64,000 bases of DNA from Gemmatimonadota bacterium (lineage in GTDB: Bacteria > Gemmatimonadota > Gemmatimonadetes > Gemmatimonadales > GWC2-71-9), in assembly GCA_003222115.1 (NCBI GenBank), contig QHUL01000051.1:62001-126000 (forward strand), written 5' to 3'. The notes beneath the pieces are model-generated. The model saw only the letters and a program-made list of their open reading frames with translations. It searched no databases and was not told the DNA's origin. The first letter of the stretch is position 1, and each line of letters opens with the position of its first letter. Made by a program: the position numbers and the translations under genes. Shown in pieces: positions 42,304 to 49,562 of the stretch.

Positions 42304-42999
42304 ATGCGCAGGATGGCCCTCTTCGTCGTGGCGAGCTGCATCGCGGCATGGCGACCCGGGCCGCGCGGTGGCGCCGTGGGGGTGGGGGTGGGGGTGGGGG
42401 TGGCGGGACGGATCAGCATGCGGGAGAAGGGCGGCAAGCCGCCGCGCGACCTCGGCGCGGCCGTGGTCTACCTCGAGGGCGCGGGCCCTGCGGCGCGGCC
42501 CATGTCGGTCGACGTCGCGATCAGCGACAAGGAGTTCGTCCCGCGCGTCGTTGTGGTCCCGCAGGGCTCGACCGTGCGGTTTCCGAACCACGACCCCTTC
42601 AACCACAACGTATTCTCGGCCGGCGAACGCAACCGGTTCGACCTGGGGTTGTACGGTCGGGGAGAGGCGAAGGGATACGCGCTCACGAGCACCGGGCTGG
42701 TGCAGGTGTTCTGCAACATCCACCCGCGCATGGTCGCCTTCGTTCAGGTGATGGCGACGCGCTACTTCACCCAGCCGGCCGCGGACGGGAGCTTCGCGCT
42801 CGAGGACGTCGCCCCCGGCCGCTACACCTTGCACGTCTGGCACGAGCGGAGCCCGCAGGCGGTGCAGGAGCTCGCCGTCGGGCCGGCGGGTGTGTCCAGG
42901 CTCGAGATCCAGCTCGACGCGCGCGGCTTCCGCTGGGTGCCGCACAAGAACAAGTTGGGCAAAGACTACCCGACGGATGCCGGGCTCGAGCGCTACTAG
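42304..42999 (+). CDS. Exported cupredoxin-domain protein
   Basis: 231 residues. A signal peptide (MALFVVASCIAAW) is followed by a Val-Gly repeat. The cupredoxin fold then spans about 60-145 with type-1 copper ligands: His in DPFNHNVF, then Cys, His and Met in VFCNIHPRM. A carboxypeptidase-regulatory-like beta domain follows (GSFALEDVAPGRYTLHVWHE). It likely carries electrons or binds copper in the periplasm. Its last 23 bases overlap the start of a sensor Ser/Thr kinase, suggesting that the two work together. Confidence 0.85.
   Translation: MRRMALFVVASCIAAWRPGPRGGAVGVGVGVGVAGRISMREKGGKPPRDLGAAVVYLEGAGPAARPMSVDVAISDKEFVPRVVVVPQGSTVRFPNHDPFNHNVFSAGERNRFDLGLYGRGEAKGYALTSTGLVQVFCNIHPRMVAFVQVMATRYFTQPAADGSFALEDVAPGRYTLHVWHERSPQAVQELAVGPAGVSRLEIQLDARGFRWVPHKNKLGKDYPTDAGLERY
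42376..42403 (+). repeat. G-rich hexamer run in the cupredoxin gene
   Basis: The unit gggggt is repeated four times with flanking gtgg. It encodes alternating Val and Gly right after the signal peptide. Runs of five G can form a G-quadruplex and are prone to length change. Confidence 0.85.
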
Positions 43000-44986
43000 G
43001 CCGGTCCGGTTCGGCCTCGCGGCGAAGATCTTCTTCGCCTCGACGCTGCTGGTGGTGGCGGTGCTCGGGGCGAGCTTCGGGATCACGGCCCTCTCGGCCA
43101 CCCGCACCGCGGACGCGGGCGTGGCGCGCGCGCTCGCCGGCACGCGGAGCGCGGTGGCCAACCTCCTCGCCGCGCGCACCCGCACGCTCGCCGGCTTGAG
43201 CGCCGTGAGCGCCGGTGTGCCCCAATTCCGCGAGCGCCTGCTCACGAGCCGCGAGCGCGCCAACATCCTCGACCAGGCGCAGGAATACCGCGACCTCATC
43301 GGCGCCGCGTGGGTCCTCGTGACGAACGAAGCGGGGATCCTGCTCGCGCGCACCGACTACCCTGACCAGTTCGACCGCGACCTGTCGTCCGGCGCGCTCG
43401 TCGCCGCGGCACTCTCCGGCGACCAGGCGAGTGGCGCCTGGCTCGACGACGTGACGGGGCGGCTCTACGAAGCGGTGGCCACCCCGCTCGCCCCCTCGCG
43501 CCAGGCCGCGCCGCAGGGCGTCCTCGTCGCGGCGTACGCGATGGACGACTCGGTGGCACAGGCGATCAAGCAGGCCACGACCAGCGATGTCGTCCTGTTT
43601 GCGCTGGACACGATTGGCCGGCCCTACGTCGTCGGCAGTACGCTGGCGCGTGAGGAGGTCAGCCCCGCCCTGCCCGACAACGCGCAGCTCGCGGCCCTGG
43701 CGCAGGACACCGTCGCCGTGCGCCTCGAGGCCCACGTGGCGGGCGAGCACCTCGTGGGCCTGGCCGCGCCGATTCGCTCCGCGGCCGGTGACATGTACGG
43801 AGGCTTCGTGGCGTTCCGCTCGCGCGACGCCGAGCTGGCCGCCTTCCGGACGCTGCGCCGCACCATGCTGCTCGCGATCGTCCTAGGGGTCGCGCTCGCC
43901 CTGGTGCTCGCGTTCGTGCTCGCCCGCCACGTGGCGGAGCCCGTGCGGCGGCTCGCGCTCGCGACGCGCCGCGTCCAGGACGGCGACTACGGCGTGGACA
44001 TCGACGTGCGATCGGGCGACGAGATCGGGATCCTGTCGCAGGCGTTCCAGAGCCTGGTGGAGGACCTGAAAGAAAAGGCCGCCCTCGTCGAGTACATGAT
44101 GTCGGCCACCGGCGCGGCCGCCACCCAGCGGCTGACGGCCGCGCGCACCGGCGACTTGGTGCGCCCGGGCACGCTGTTCGCGAACCGGTACGAGGTCAAA
44201 GAGATGCTGGGCGCGGGCGGCATGGGGGTCGTGTACCGCGCCGTCGACCGCGAGCTGCAGGAGCCGGTGGCGATCAAGACCCTGCGCCCCGAGGCGCTGC
44301 GGGGCGACGCCGTGGCGCTGGAGCGCTTCAAGCAGGAGATCCGTCTCGCGCGCAAGATCACGCACCGCAACGTCGTGCGCACCTACGACCTGGGCGAAGT
44401 GAACGGCGTGTACTACCTGACGATGGAGTACGTCGAGGGCACGTCGCTGAAGCAGCTCATCGGCTCGCGCGGCAGGCTCCCCGTCCCCGTCACCCTCACC
44501 ATCGGCAAGCAGCTGTGTCGGGCGCTGGAGGTGGCGCACGACCAGGGCGTGATCCACCGCGACATCAAGCCGCAGAACATCGTCGTGGATCCGAGCGGCT
44601 TCCTCAAGGTGATGGACTTCGGCATCGCGCGGCTCGCCAACCGCCCGCAGGGCAAGGGTCTCACCGAGGAGGGCGCCTCGATCGGCACGCCCGACTACAT
44701 GTCGCCCGAGCAGCTCTCGGGGATGGAGCTCGACGCGAGGAGCGACCTCTACTCGGCCGGCGTCGTGCTGTTCGAGTGCGTGACGGGGCGGCCGCCGTTC
44801 CAGGCGGAGACCATGTACGCGCTGATCGCCAAGCACGTCGAGGAGGAGCCGCCGGATCCGCGCACGCTCGACGCAGCGGTGCCGGAGAGCCTGGCGCGCG
44901 TGATTCTCAAGGCGATGGCGAAAGAGCCGGCCCATCGCTACCAGAGCGCCGGGGAGCTGCACGACGCGCTGGCGGCGATCGGGTAG
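42977..44986 (+). CDS. Transmembrane Ser/Thr protein kinase with extracytoplasmic sensor and HAMP domain
   Basis: 669 residues. The first helix (IFFASTLLVVAVLGASFGIT) leads into a periplasmic sensor of about 240 residues, probably a double CACHE fold. The second helix (MLLAIVLGVALALVLAFVLA) is followed by a HAMP domain (EPVRRLALATRRVQDGDYGV). The kinase starts near 395: LGAGGMGVVYRAVD, VAIKTL, VIHRDIKPQNIVV, DFGIARL and GTPDYMSPEQLSG. This joins a chemoreceptor-like input to a Hanks-type kinase; such kinases are usually sensed through PASTA domains instead. The ATG lies inside the cupredoxin gene (23-base overlap). Confidence 0.92.
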   Translation: MPGSSATRPVRFGLAAKIFFASTLLVVAVLGASFGITALSATRTADAGVARALAGTRSAVANLLAARTRTLAGLSAVSAGVPQFRERLLTSRERANILDQAQEYRDLIGAAWVLVTNEAGILLARTDYPDQFDRDLSSGALVAAALSGDQASGAWLDDVTGRLYEAVATPLAPSRQAAPQGVLVAAYAMDDSVAQAIKQATTSDVVLFALDTIGRPYVVGSTLAREEVSPALPDNAQLAALAQDTVAVRLEAHVAGEHLVGLAAPIRSAAGDMYGGFVAFRSRDAELAAFRTLRRTMLLAIVLGVALALVLAFVLARHVAEPVRRLALATRRVQDGDYGVDIDVRSGDEIGILSQAFQSLVEDLKEKAALVEYMMSATGAAATQRLTAARTGDLVRPGTLFANRYEVKEMLGAGGMGVVYRAVDRELQEPVAIKTLRPEALRGDAVALERFKQEIRLARKITHRNVVRTYDLGEVNGVYYLTMEYVEGTSLKQLIGSRGRLPVPVTLTIGKQLCRALEVAHDQGVIHRDIKPQNIVVDPSGFLKVMDFGIARLANRPQGKGLTEEGASIGTPDYMSPEQLSGMELDARSDLYSAGVVLFECVTGRPPFQAETMYALIAKHVEEEPPDPRTLDAAVPESLARVILKAMAKEPAHRYQSAGELHDALAAIG

Positions 44987-45205
44987 CTAGCGGCGGGCGG
45001 CCTTCTTCTTGAGCAGCTTCATCGTCGCCGAATCGCTGCCCCTCACCATCTCGCCCCCCGGCATCGTATCGAGCATGCTGTCCATGCGCGCGGGGCTCAT
45101 CATCGCGGTCGAGTCCATAGAGGGCATCTCGGCTTTGTCGGCCATCGGCCGGTTCTTGCCGCAGGCCGCGGCGACGAGGGCCAGCGCTACAAACCGGCGA
45201 ACCAC
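44987..45205 (-). CDS. Small Met-rich lipoprotein
   Basis: 72 residues from GTG 45205: a short signal peptide (VVRRFVALALVAAACGK) with a lipidatable Cys. A Met/Asp/Ser-rich stretch follows (MADKAEMPSMDSTAMMSPAR, then MDSMLDTMPGGEM) and the end is basic (KLLKKKAARR). Met-rich periplasmic segments often bind copper, which fits the neighbouring cupredoxin; this is inferred. It overlaps the 3' end of the sulfite-oxidase-fold gene by 19 bases in another frame. Confidence 0.55.
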   Translation of the reverse strand: MVRRFVALALVAAACGKNRPMADKAEMPSMDSTAMMSPARMDSMLDTMPGGEMVRGSDSATMKLLKKKAARR

Positions 45206-45930
45206 GGGTACCCCTGATCCTCCCAGTAGCCGCCCGGGCGGCGGTCGGTGAATTTCATCGACACGAGATACTTGGTGAGCTTGTAGCCGAGCTTGATCGG
45301 TGAGTACAGCCGCAGCGGCGCGCCGTGGGCGGCGGGGATCGGGTTGTCGTTCATCCCGTACGCGAGGATCGTCTGCGGGTGCAGCGCGCTCGCCCAGTCC
45401 CACCCGTTCGAGTAACCGGCGTCGAAGGACACGAACTCGATGTAGCGCGCCGTCGCGCGCGGCACGCAGCGCTCCACGACGGCCGAGACCGGGACGCCGT
45501 GCCAGGTGGCGACCCCGCTCCATCCCTCGACGCAGTGGTGCTTCACCGTGTAGGTCACGCGCGGCATCCGCATCAGGTCCTCGATCGAGAGCTCGAGCGG
45601 CCGGTCCACCAGGCCGTCCACTCGCAGCCGCCACAGGCGCGGGTCCTTGAGCATCGGGGTCGTGGCCGAGATGAAGTAGCTCGGCAGGCTGCGGCTGCGC
45701 TCGGCCGGACTGTACGTCCGAGCGAGGCGCGTGGGGGAAAACAGGATCTTCTCGCCGGCCCAGTCATTGAGGCGGCTCACGGCCAGCAGGTTGGGGCGGA
45801 TCGCGTTGCCGCCGTCCCACCCGCACGCCGCGACGAGCGCCCCCGCGCCGCCGGCGACGCCGAGCTTGAGGAACGCCCGCCGGTCGACTCGTGGCGTCGT
45901 AGCGTCGTAGCGTACTGGCGTCTCATTCAT
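45187..45930 (-). CDS. Molybdopterin-dependent sulfite-oxidase-fold enzyme, Tat-exported
   Basis: 247 residues. The N-terminus has a twin-arginine signal (DRRAFLKLGVAGGAGALVAAC) that ends in a lipobox-like VAAC. The core matches the sulfite oxidase/MsrP (YedY) molybdenum domain: VDGLVDRPLELSIEDL, the Mo-ligand Cys in VKHHCVEGWSGVATWHGVPV and HGAPLRLYSPIKLGYK. It overlaps by 8 bases with a downstream-partner cytochrome b gene, which probably exchanges electrons with it, as MsrQ does for MsrP. Substrate (methionine sulfoxide, sulfite or other) is not readable. Confidence 0.88.
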   Translation of the reverse strand: MNETPVRYDATTPRVDRRAFLKLGVAGGAGALVAACGWDGGNAIRPNLLAVSRLNDWAGEKILFSPTRLARTYSPAERSRSLPSYFISATTPMLKDPRLWRLRVDGLVDRPLELSIEDLMRMPRVTYTVKHHCVEGWSGVATWHGVPVSAVVERCVPRATARYIEFVSFDAGYSNGWDWASALHPQTILAYGMNDNPIPAAHGAPLRLYSPIKLGYKLTKYLVSMKFTDRRPGGYWEDQGYPWFAGL

Positions 45931-46639
45931 GACTGGGAAAGCGGCCGCGATACCAGCCTGTGATCATCGCCGCCAGCGAGTGCGGGTCCACGAGGAACAC
46001 GAGCGCCACGTGCACCGCGGTGAACGCTATGAAGATCCACACCGTCCAGAAGTGCCAGTAGCGCGCCGCCTGGAAGCCGCCGAACAGCCAAGTGAGCCAG
46101 CCGAACTGCACCGGCTTGTAGATGGCGAGCCCGGTCAGCACGGAGAGCGTGCCGAGCAGCACGATGAACGTGTAGGCGAGCTTCTGCAGGGGGTTGTGCT
46201 TGCCCTGCGGCGGATGCTCCTTGCGGAGACCGAGATAGTACTTCTGCATCTCGATCGCCCCGCGCAGGTCGCGCGGCCGGAACACGAGCCCGCGCCACTC
46301 GCCGCTCGCGACCAGGTAGGAGAGATACAAGAGCCCACAGGCGACGAGCGGCCACATCAGCGCGAAGTGCCAGTTCAGGGCCCCGGCGAGCCAGCCGCCC
46401 AGCCGGCTCCAGGCGGGGAACTGCGCGTCGTTGAAGGGGCTCGGGAAGTACGGGCCGCCGCGGTTCCCGAAACGGGCATATGCCTCGTAGATCTGCAGCC
46501 CGCTCGCGATCATGCCGGCGAGCAGGACGACCGTGGCCCAATGCGTCAGCCGCACGATCCAGTGGTGGCGCCGCACGCGGCCGGGGGTGGGGGCCAGGGC
46601 GGGGGCCGGGGCGGGGGCCGGGGCCGGGACGTCGCTCAT
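45923..46639 (-). CDS. Membrane cytochrome b (b561-like) partner of the molybdoenzyme
   Basis: 238 residues with four membrane helices and His residues placed for two b hemes: RHHWIVRLTHWATVVLLAG, LNWHFALMWPLVACGLLYL, YTFIVLLGTLSVLTGLAIY and YWHFWTVWIFIAFTAVHVAL. It transfers electrons between the quinone pool and the periplasmic molybdoenzyme. The N-terminal APAPAPAPALAPTPG is encoded by a ggccgg/ggcggg hexamer run. A TATATT box lies 6 bases before the ATG and shares bases with the divergent gene's box. Confidence 0.88.
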   Translation of the reverse strand: MSDVPAPAPAPAPALAPTPGRVRRHHWIVRLTHWATVVLLAGMIASGLQIYEAYARFGNRGGPYFPSPFNDAQFPAWSRLGGWLAGALNWHFALMWPLVACGLLYLSYLVASGEWRGLVFRPRDLRGAIEMQKYYLGLRKEHPPQGKHNPLQKLAYTFIVLLGTLSVLTGLAIYKPVQFGWLTWLFGGFQAARYWHFWTVWIFIAFTAVHVALVFLVDPHSLAAMITGWYRGRFPSHE

Positions 46640-46660
46640 AGGTCGAATATATTTCCGGAG
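46640..46660. promoter_or_regulatory. Putative bidirectional leaderless promoter
   Basis: Only 21 bases separate two divergent ATG codons. The self-complementary aatatatt gives TATATT at 46648-46653 on the plus strand, 7 bases from its ATG, and TATATT at 46646-46651 on the minus strand, 6 bases from its ATG. The rest of the area is very GC-rich. No ribosome-binding site at a workable distance is present for either gene. Confidence 0.6.
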
Positions 46661-47173
46661 ATGAAGTACGTCATCACGCTCGCGCTCGTCGCCGCATGCC
46701 AGTTGCGTCCTGCGACAAAGAGTACGCGCCCGGCGGACACGCTGGATCTCAGCCGGCTCGGGCCGCCGAACGCTCGGGACAGCGCGTTGCTCGTGCCGCG
46801 GGTCGTCACGGGGCCGAGCGTCGTGCTGTTCTGGCTGCCCGCCGCCGACACGCTGACGGCCGCCGATCAGGCACAGGCGTTCGACGACCTCAAGTACTAT
46901 ACCGAGCAGGTCGCCCCCACGCTCGCGGCCAACGGCATCGAGCTGCTCTCGACCAACTCGGACACGGTGTACGTCCCGCTGTCGAACAAGCAGCGTCGCA
47001 CGGTCCTCTTGTCCGGGCTCGACTACCCCTTCGGCTACCTCCTGGTCGATCCTGGGGGCCCCGAGCGGATCCTCACCGGCGTCTACGAGGACGCCGAGCT
47101 CTTGGACGAGCTGCGGGCCTACTTCGACCTCGCGGACGACTCCCTCCCGCCACCCCCGCGGGTGACGACCTGA
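46661..47173 (+). CDS. Lipoprotein of unknown function, thioredoxin-like shape
   Basis: 170 residues: a signal peptide with lipobox (MKYVITLALVAAC), then a domain with VTGPSVVLFWLPAADTL, YYTEQVAPTLAANGIELLS and FGYLLVDPGGPERILTGVY. This strand-helix-strand order with a terminal Y/F-G-x-hhhhDP resembles thioredoxin-fold proteins but lacks a CxxC. Redox activity is therefore not expected from the sequence. It is divergent from the cytochrome b/molybdoenzyme pair and shares their start region. Confidence 0.65.
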   Translation: MKYVITLALVAACQLRPATKSTRPADTLDLSRLGPPNARDSALLVPRVVTGPSVVLFWLPAADTLTAADQAQAFDDLKYYTEQVAPTLAANGIELLSTNSDTVYVPLSNKQRRTVLLSGLDYPFGYLLVDPGGPERILTGVYEDAELLDELRAYFDLADDSLPPPPRVTT

Positions 47174-48576
47174 GCCGCGCGCGGCCCGGGTCGTCCGGCC
47201 CCTCGGGCCCCGCTCCCTCCGAGCTGATCTTGAGGGGCGGCGACGTGCTGCTGCAGGACGTCGAGTGGCGCGTGGAGCGGGGGGATGTCGTCGTCCGGGA
47301 CGGCCGCATCGCTGCCGTCGGGTGGCTCGACCCCAAAGGATCCCGCGGCCCGACGGGACGGAAGCGCGCGGAGACCGTGGTGCGCGATTGCACGGGCTGC
47401 CTCGTCATGCCCGGGCTGATTCAGGCCCACGTGCATCTCTGCCAGACGTTGTTCCGCGGCCTCGGAGACGACCTGCGGCTCGAGGACTGGCTGGCGCGGC
47501 GCATCTGGCCGCTCGAGGCGGCGCACACCGAGGAGACGGTGTATTGGTCCGCCCTGCTCGGCGCGGCCGAGCTGCTGCTCGGCGGCACCACGGCCATCCT
47601 CGACATGGAAACGGTGCACCACACCGGCGCGGCGTTCGAGGCCCTGGAGCGGAGCGGCATTCGGGCGACCGCCGGGAAGTGTCTGATGGACGCGCACCCC
47701 GAGGGCGCCCCGCTCGAGCTCGCCGAGTCGACGGATGCGGCGCTCGCGGAGGCGGAGAGCCTGGCACGGCGCTGGCACGGGGCGGCGGGCGGGCGGCTGC
47801 GGTGGTGCTTCGCTCCCCGCTTCGTGCCGAGTTGCTCGGGCCCGCTGCTGCGCGCGGCGAGCGATCTCGCGGAGCGTCACGGCGCGCAGCTCCATACCCA
47901 CGCCGCGGAAACGATCGTCGAGCGGGAGACGGTGCTCCGCACCACGGGACTCGAGGAGATCGCCTACCTCGACTCGGTGGGGATCGCGGGCCCCCGGGCC
48001 GCCCTGGCGCATTGCGTCTGGGTGGACCAGCACGAGATCGCTCGACTCGCGGCGCAGGGCACGAACGTCGTGCACTGCCCCTCTTCGAATCTCAAGCTCG
48101 GGAGCGGCGTGGCGAGGATTCCGGAGATGCTCCAGGCCGGCTGCCGGGTGGCGCTGGGGTCGGACGGGGCGGCGTGCAACAACCGCCTCGACGCGTTCAC
48201 GGAGATGCGCCTCGCCGCGCTGATCCAAAAGCCGCGCCACGGCGCGGATGTCCTGTCCGCGGGCCAGGTGCTCGAACTCGCGACCGCGGGAGGCGCGCGC
48301 GCTCTGGGGTTGGAGCAGGAGCTCGGCGCGATCGCGGTGGGGCGGCGCGCCGACCTCGTGGTGCTGGACCTCCGCGGCCCGCATCTCGCGCCCACGCCTC
48401 CGGACCCGGTGTCGCACCTCGTGTACGCGGCCCAGGCGAGTGACGTGCGCGACGTGTTCGTGGACGGCCGCCCGGTGGTGCTCGACGGCGAGCTGCTCAC
48501 GATGTCCCTCGACGAGATCCTGCGCGAGGCGGGGCGCTGCGCCGCCGAGCTGCGGCGACGCGCGGGGCTCGCGTGA
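47170..48576 (+). CDS. Amidohydrolase, TrzA/AtzA-type nucleobase or deoxyadenosine deaminase
   Basis: About 468 residues. Metal-site motifs of the deaminase group are clear: PGLIQAHVHLCQTLFRGLGD (HxH), LHTHAAE, AALAHCVWVD and VALGSDGAACNN (Asp). It converts an amino-purine, pyrimidine or triazine type ring to the keto form; relatives include 5'-deoxyadenosine, 8-oxoguanine and S-adenosylhomocysteine deaminases. The start is uncertain. No ATG or GTG exists before LILRGGD; a CTG at 47170 overlaps the preceding stop, and a TTG at 47230 is the alternative. The stop overlaps the next start (GTGA). Confidence 0.85.
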   Translation: MSRARPGSSGPSGPAPSELILRGGDVLLQDVEWRVERGDVVVRDGRIAAVGWLDPKGSRGPTGRKRAETVVRDCTGCLVMPGLIQAHVHLCQTLFRGLGDDLRLEDWLARRIWPLEAAHTEETVYWSALLGAAELLLGGTTAILDMETVHHTGAAFEALERSGIRATAGKCLMDAHPEGAPLELAESTDAALAEAESLARRWHGAAGGRLRWCFAPRFVPSCSGPLLRAASDLAERHGAQLHTHAAETIVERETVLRTTGLEEIAYLDSVGIAGPRAALAHCVWVDQHEIARLAAQGTNVVHCPSSNLKLGSGVARIPEMLQAGCRVALGSDGAACNNRLDAFTEMRLAALIQKPRHGADVLSAGQVLELATAGGARALGLEQELGAIAVGRRADLVVLDLRGPHLAPTPPDPVSHLVYAAQASDVRDVFVDGRPVVLDGELLTMSLDEILREAGRCAAELRRRAGLA

Positions 48577-49556
48577 GCGGCGCGGCACTGGCCGCCCTGC
48601 TCGCGCTCCAGGCCCCGACGGGCGACGGCGCGGCGCTGTACACCTCCTGGTGCAAGTCCTGTCACGGGGCCGATGGGCGCGGCGTGCCGGCGGCATCCAC
48701 GCGGCTCGAGGTCCCGCCGGCCGACCTGCGCGACTGCAAGACGAGCACGGCCGAGCCGGAGGAGCGCTGGATCGGAATCGTCACGCAGGGCGGGGCGGCG
48801 TTCGGTCTCTCGCTCGACATGCCGGCCTTCGGCGAGGCCGCGACGCCCCAGCAGATCCGCGCGGTGGTGAGCTACGCGCGCTCGCTGTGCGGGGAGACCG
48901 GCTGGCCGCCAGGTGAGCTGAACCTCCCCCGGGCGTTCCTCGTCGAGAAGGCGTATCCCGAGAACGAGGTCGTGCTCACGAGCCACGGGCGCGAGCAACA
49001 GGCGATCTACGAGCGCCGCGTGGGCAAGCGGTGGCAGCTCGAGGCCGCCCTCCGCACGGTGCTGGATTCCCTCGACCGGCCGTTCGGCGGCTCCACCGCC
49101 GCCGCAAAGTACAACGCCTGGTACGACGCGGAGCGCCGTGCGCTCGCGAGCGTGGGGCTCGAAGCGACGCCGCCGCTGGGCCGGGCGGACCGCTGGGAGA
49201 TCGAGCCGTTCTTCGCGTTCGGCTGGGCTCCGGGAGACGTCGTGGTGATACAGGGCCAGGTCGTCGCCTCGCTGGAGGAGGGCGAGGGCCTGACCGCCTG
49301 GTCCTATCGGGTGGGCGCCGGGCGGCAGATCGGGCGCGTGGTGCCGATGCTCGAGCTGGAGTGGGCGGTCCCGGTCGGCGGCGATCGCACTCTGTCCTTC
49401 TATCCCCAGTGCTGGGTCCAGCTGTCGCGGCTCGGGCACGTCGCGGCCTCGCTCGGCGCGGAGCTGCCCGCGGTGGGCCTCGAGCCGCGCCACCCGCGGC
49501 TCATCGCGTTCGTGCTGTGGGACTACGGCGACGCACCGCTGTTCCGGGGGTGGTGA
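48573..49556 (+). CDS. Exported cytochrome c with C-terminal domain of unknown function
   Basis: 327 residues from a GTG overlapping the amidohydrolase stop. A short hydrophobic leader (SGAALAALLALQAP) is followed by a c-type heme site (WCKSCHGADGRG) with the axial Met near MPAFGEA. A ~200-residue beta-rich domain follows, including RWEIEPFFAFGWAPGDVVV and LSFYPQCWVQLSRLG. The cytochrome part carries electrons in the periplasm. The C-terminal part resembles uncharacterised outer-membrane-associated beta proteins. It is convergent with the chemoreceptor gene. Confidence 0.75.
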   Translation: MSGAALAALLALQAPTGDGAALYTSWCKSCHGADGRGVPAASTRLEVPPADLRDCKTSTAEPEERWIGIVTQGGAAFGLSLDMPAFGEAATPQQIRAVVSYARSLCGETGWPPGELNLPRAFLVEKAYPENEVVLTSHGREQQAIYERRVGKRWQLEAALRTVLDSLDRPFGGSTAAAKYNAWYDAERRALASVGLEATPPLGRADRWEIEPFFAFGWAPGDVVVIQGQVVASLEEGEGLTAWSYRVGAGRQIGRVVPMLELEWAVPVGGDRTLSFYPQCWVQLSRLGHVAASLGAELPAVGLEPRHPRLIAFVLWDYGDAPLFRGW

Positions 49557-49562
49557 TCGCCC

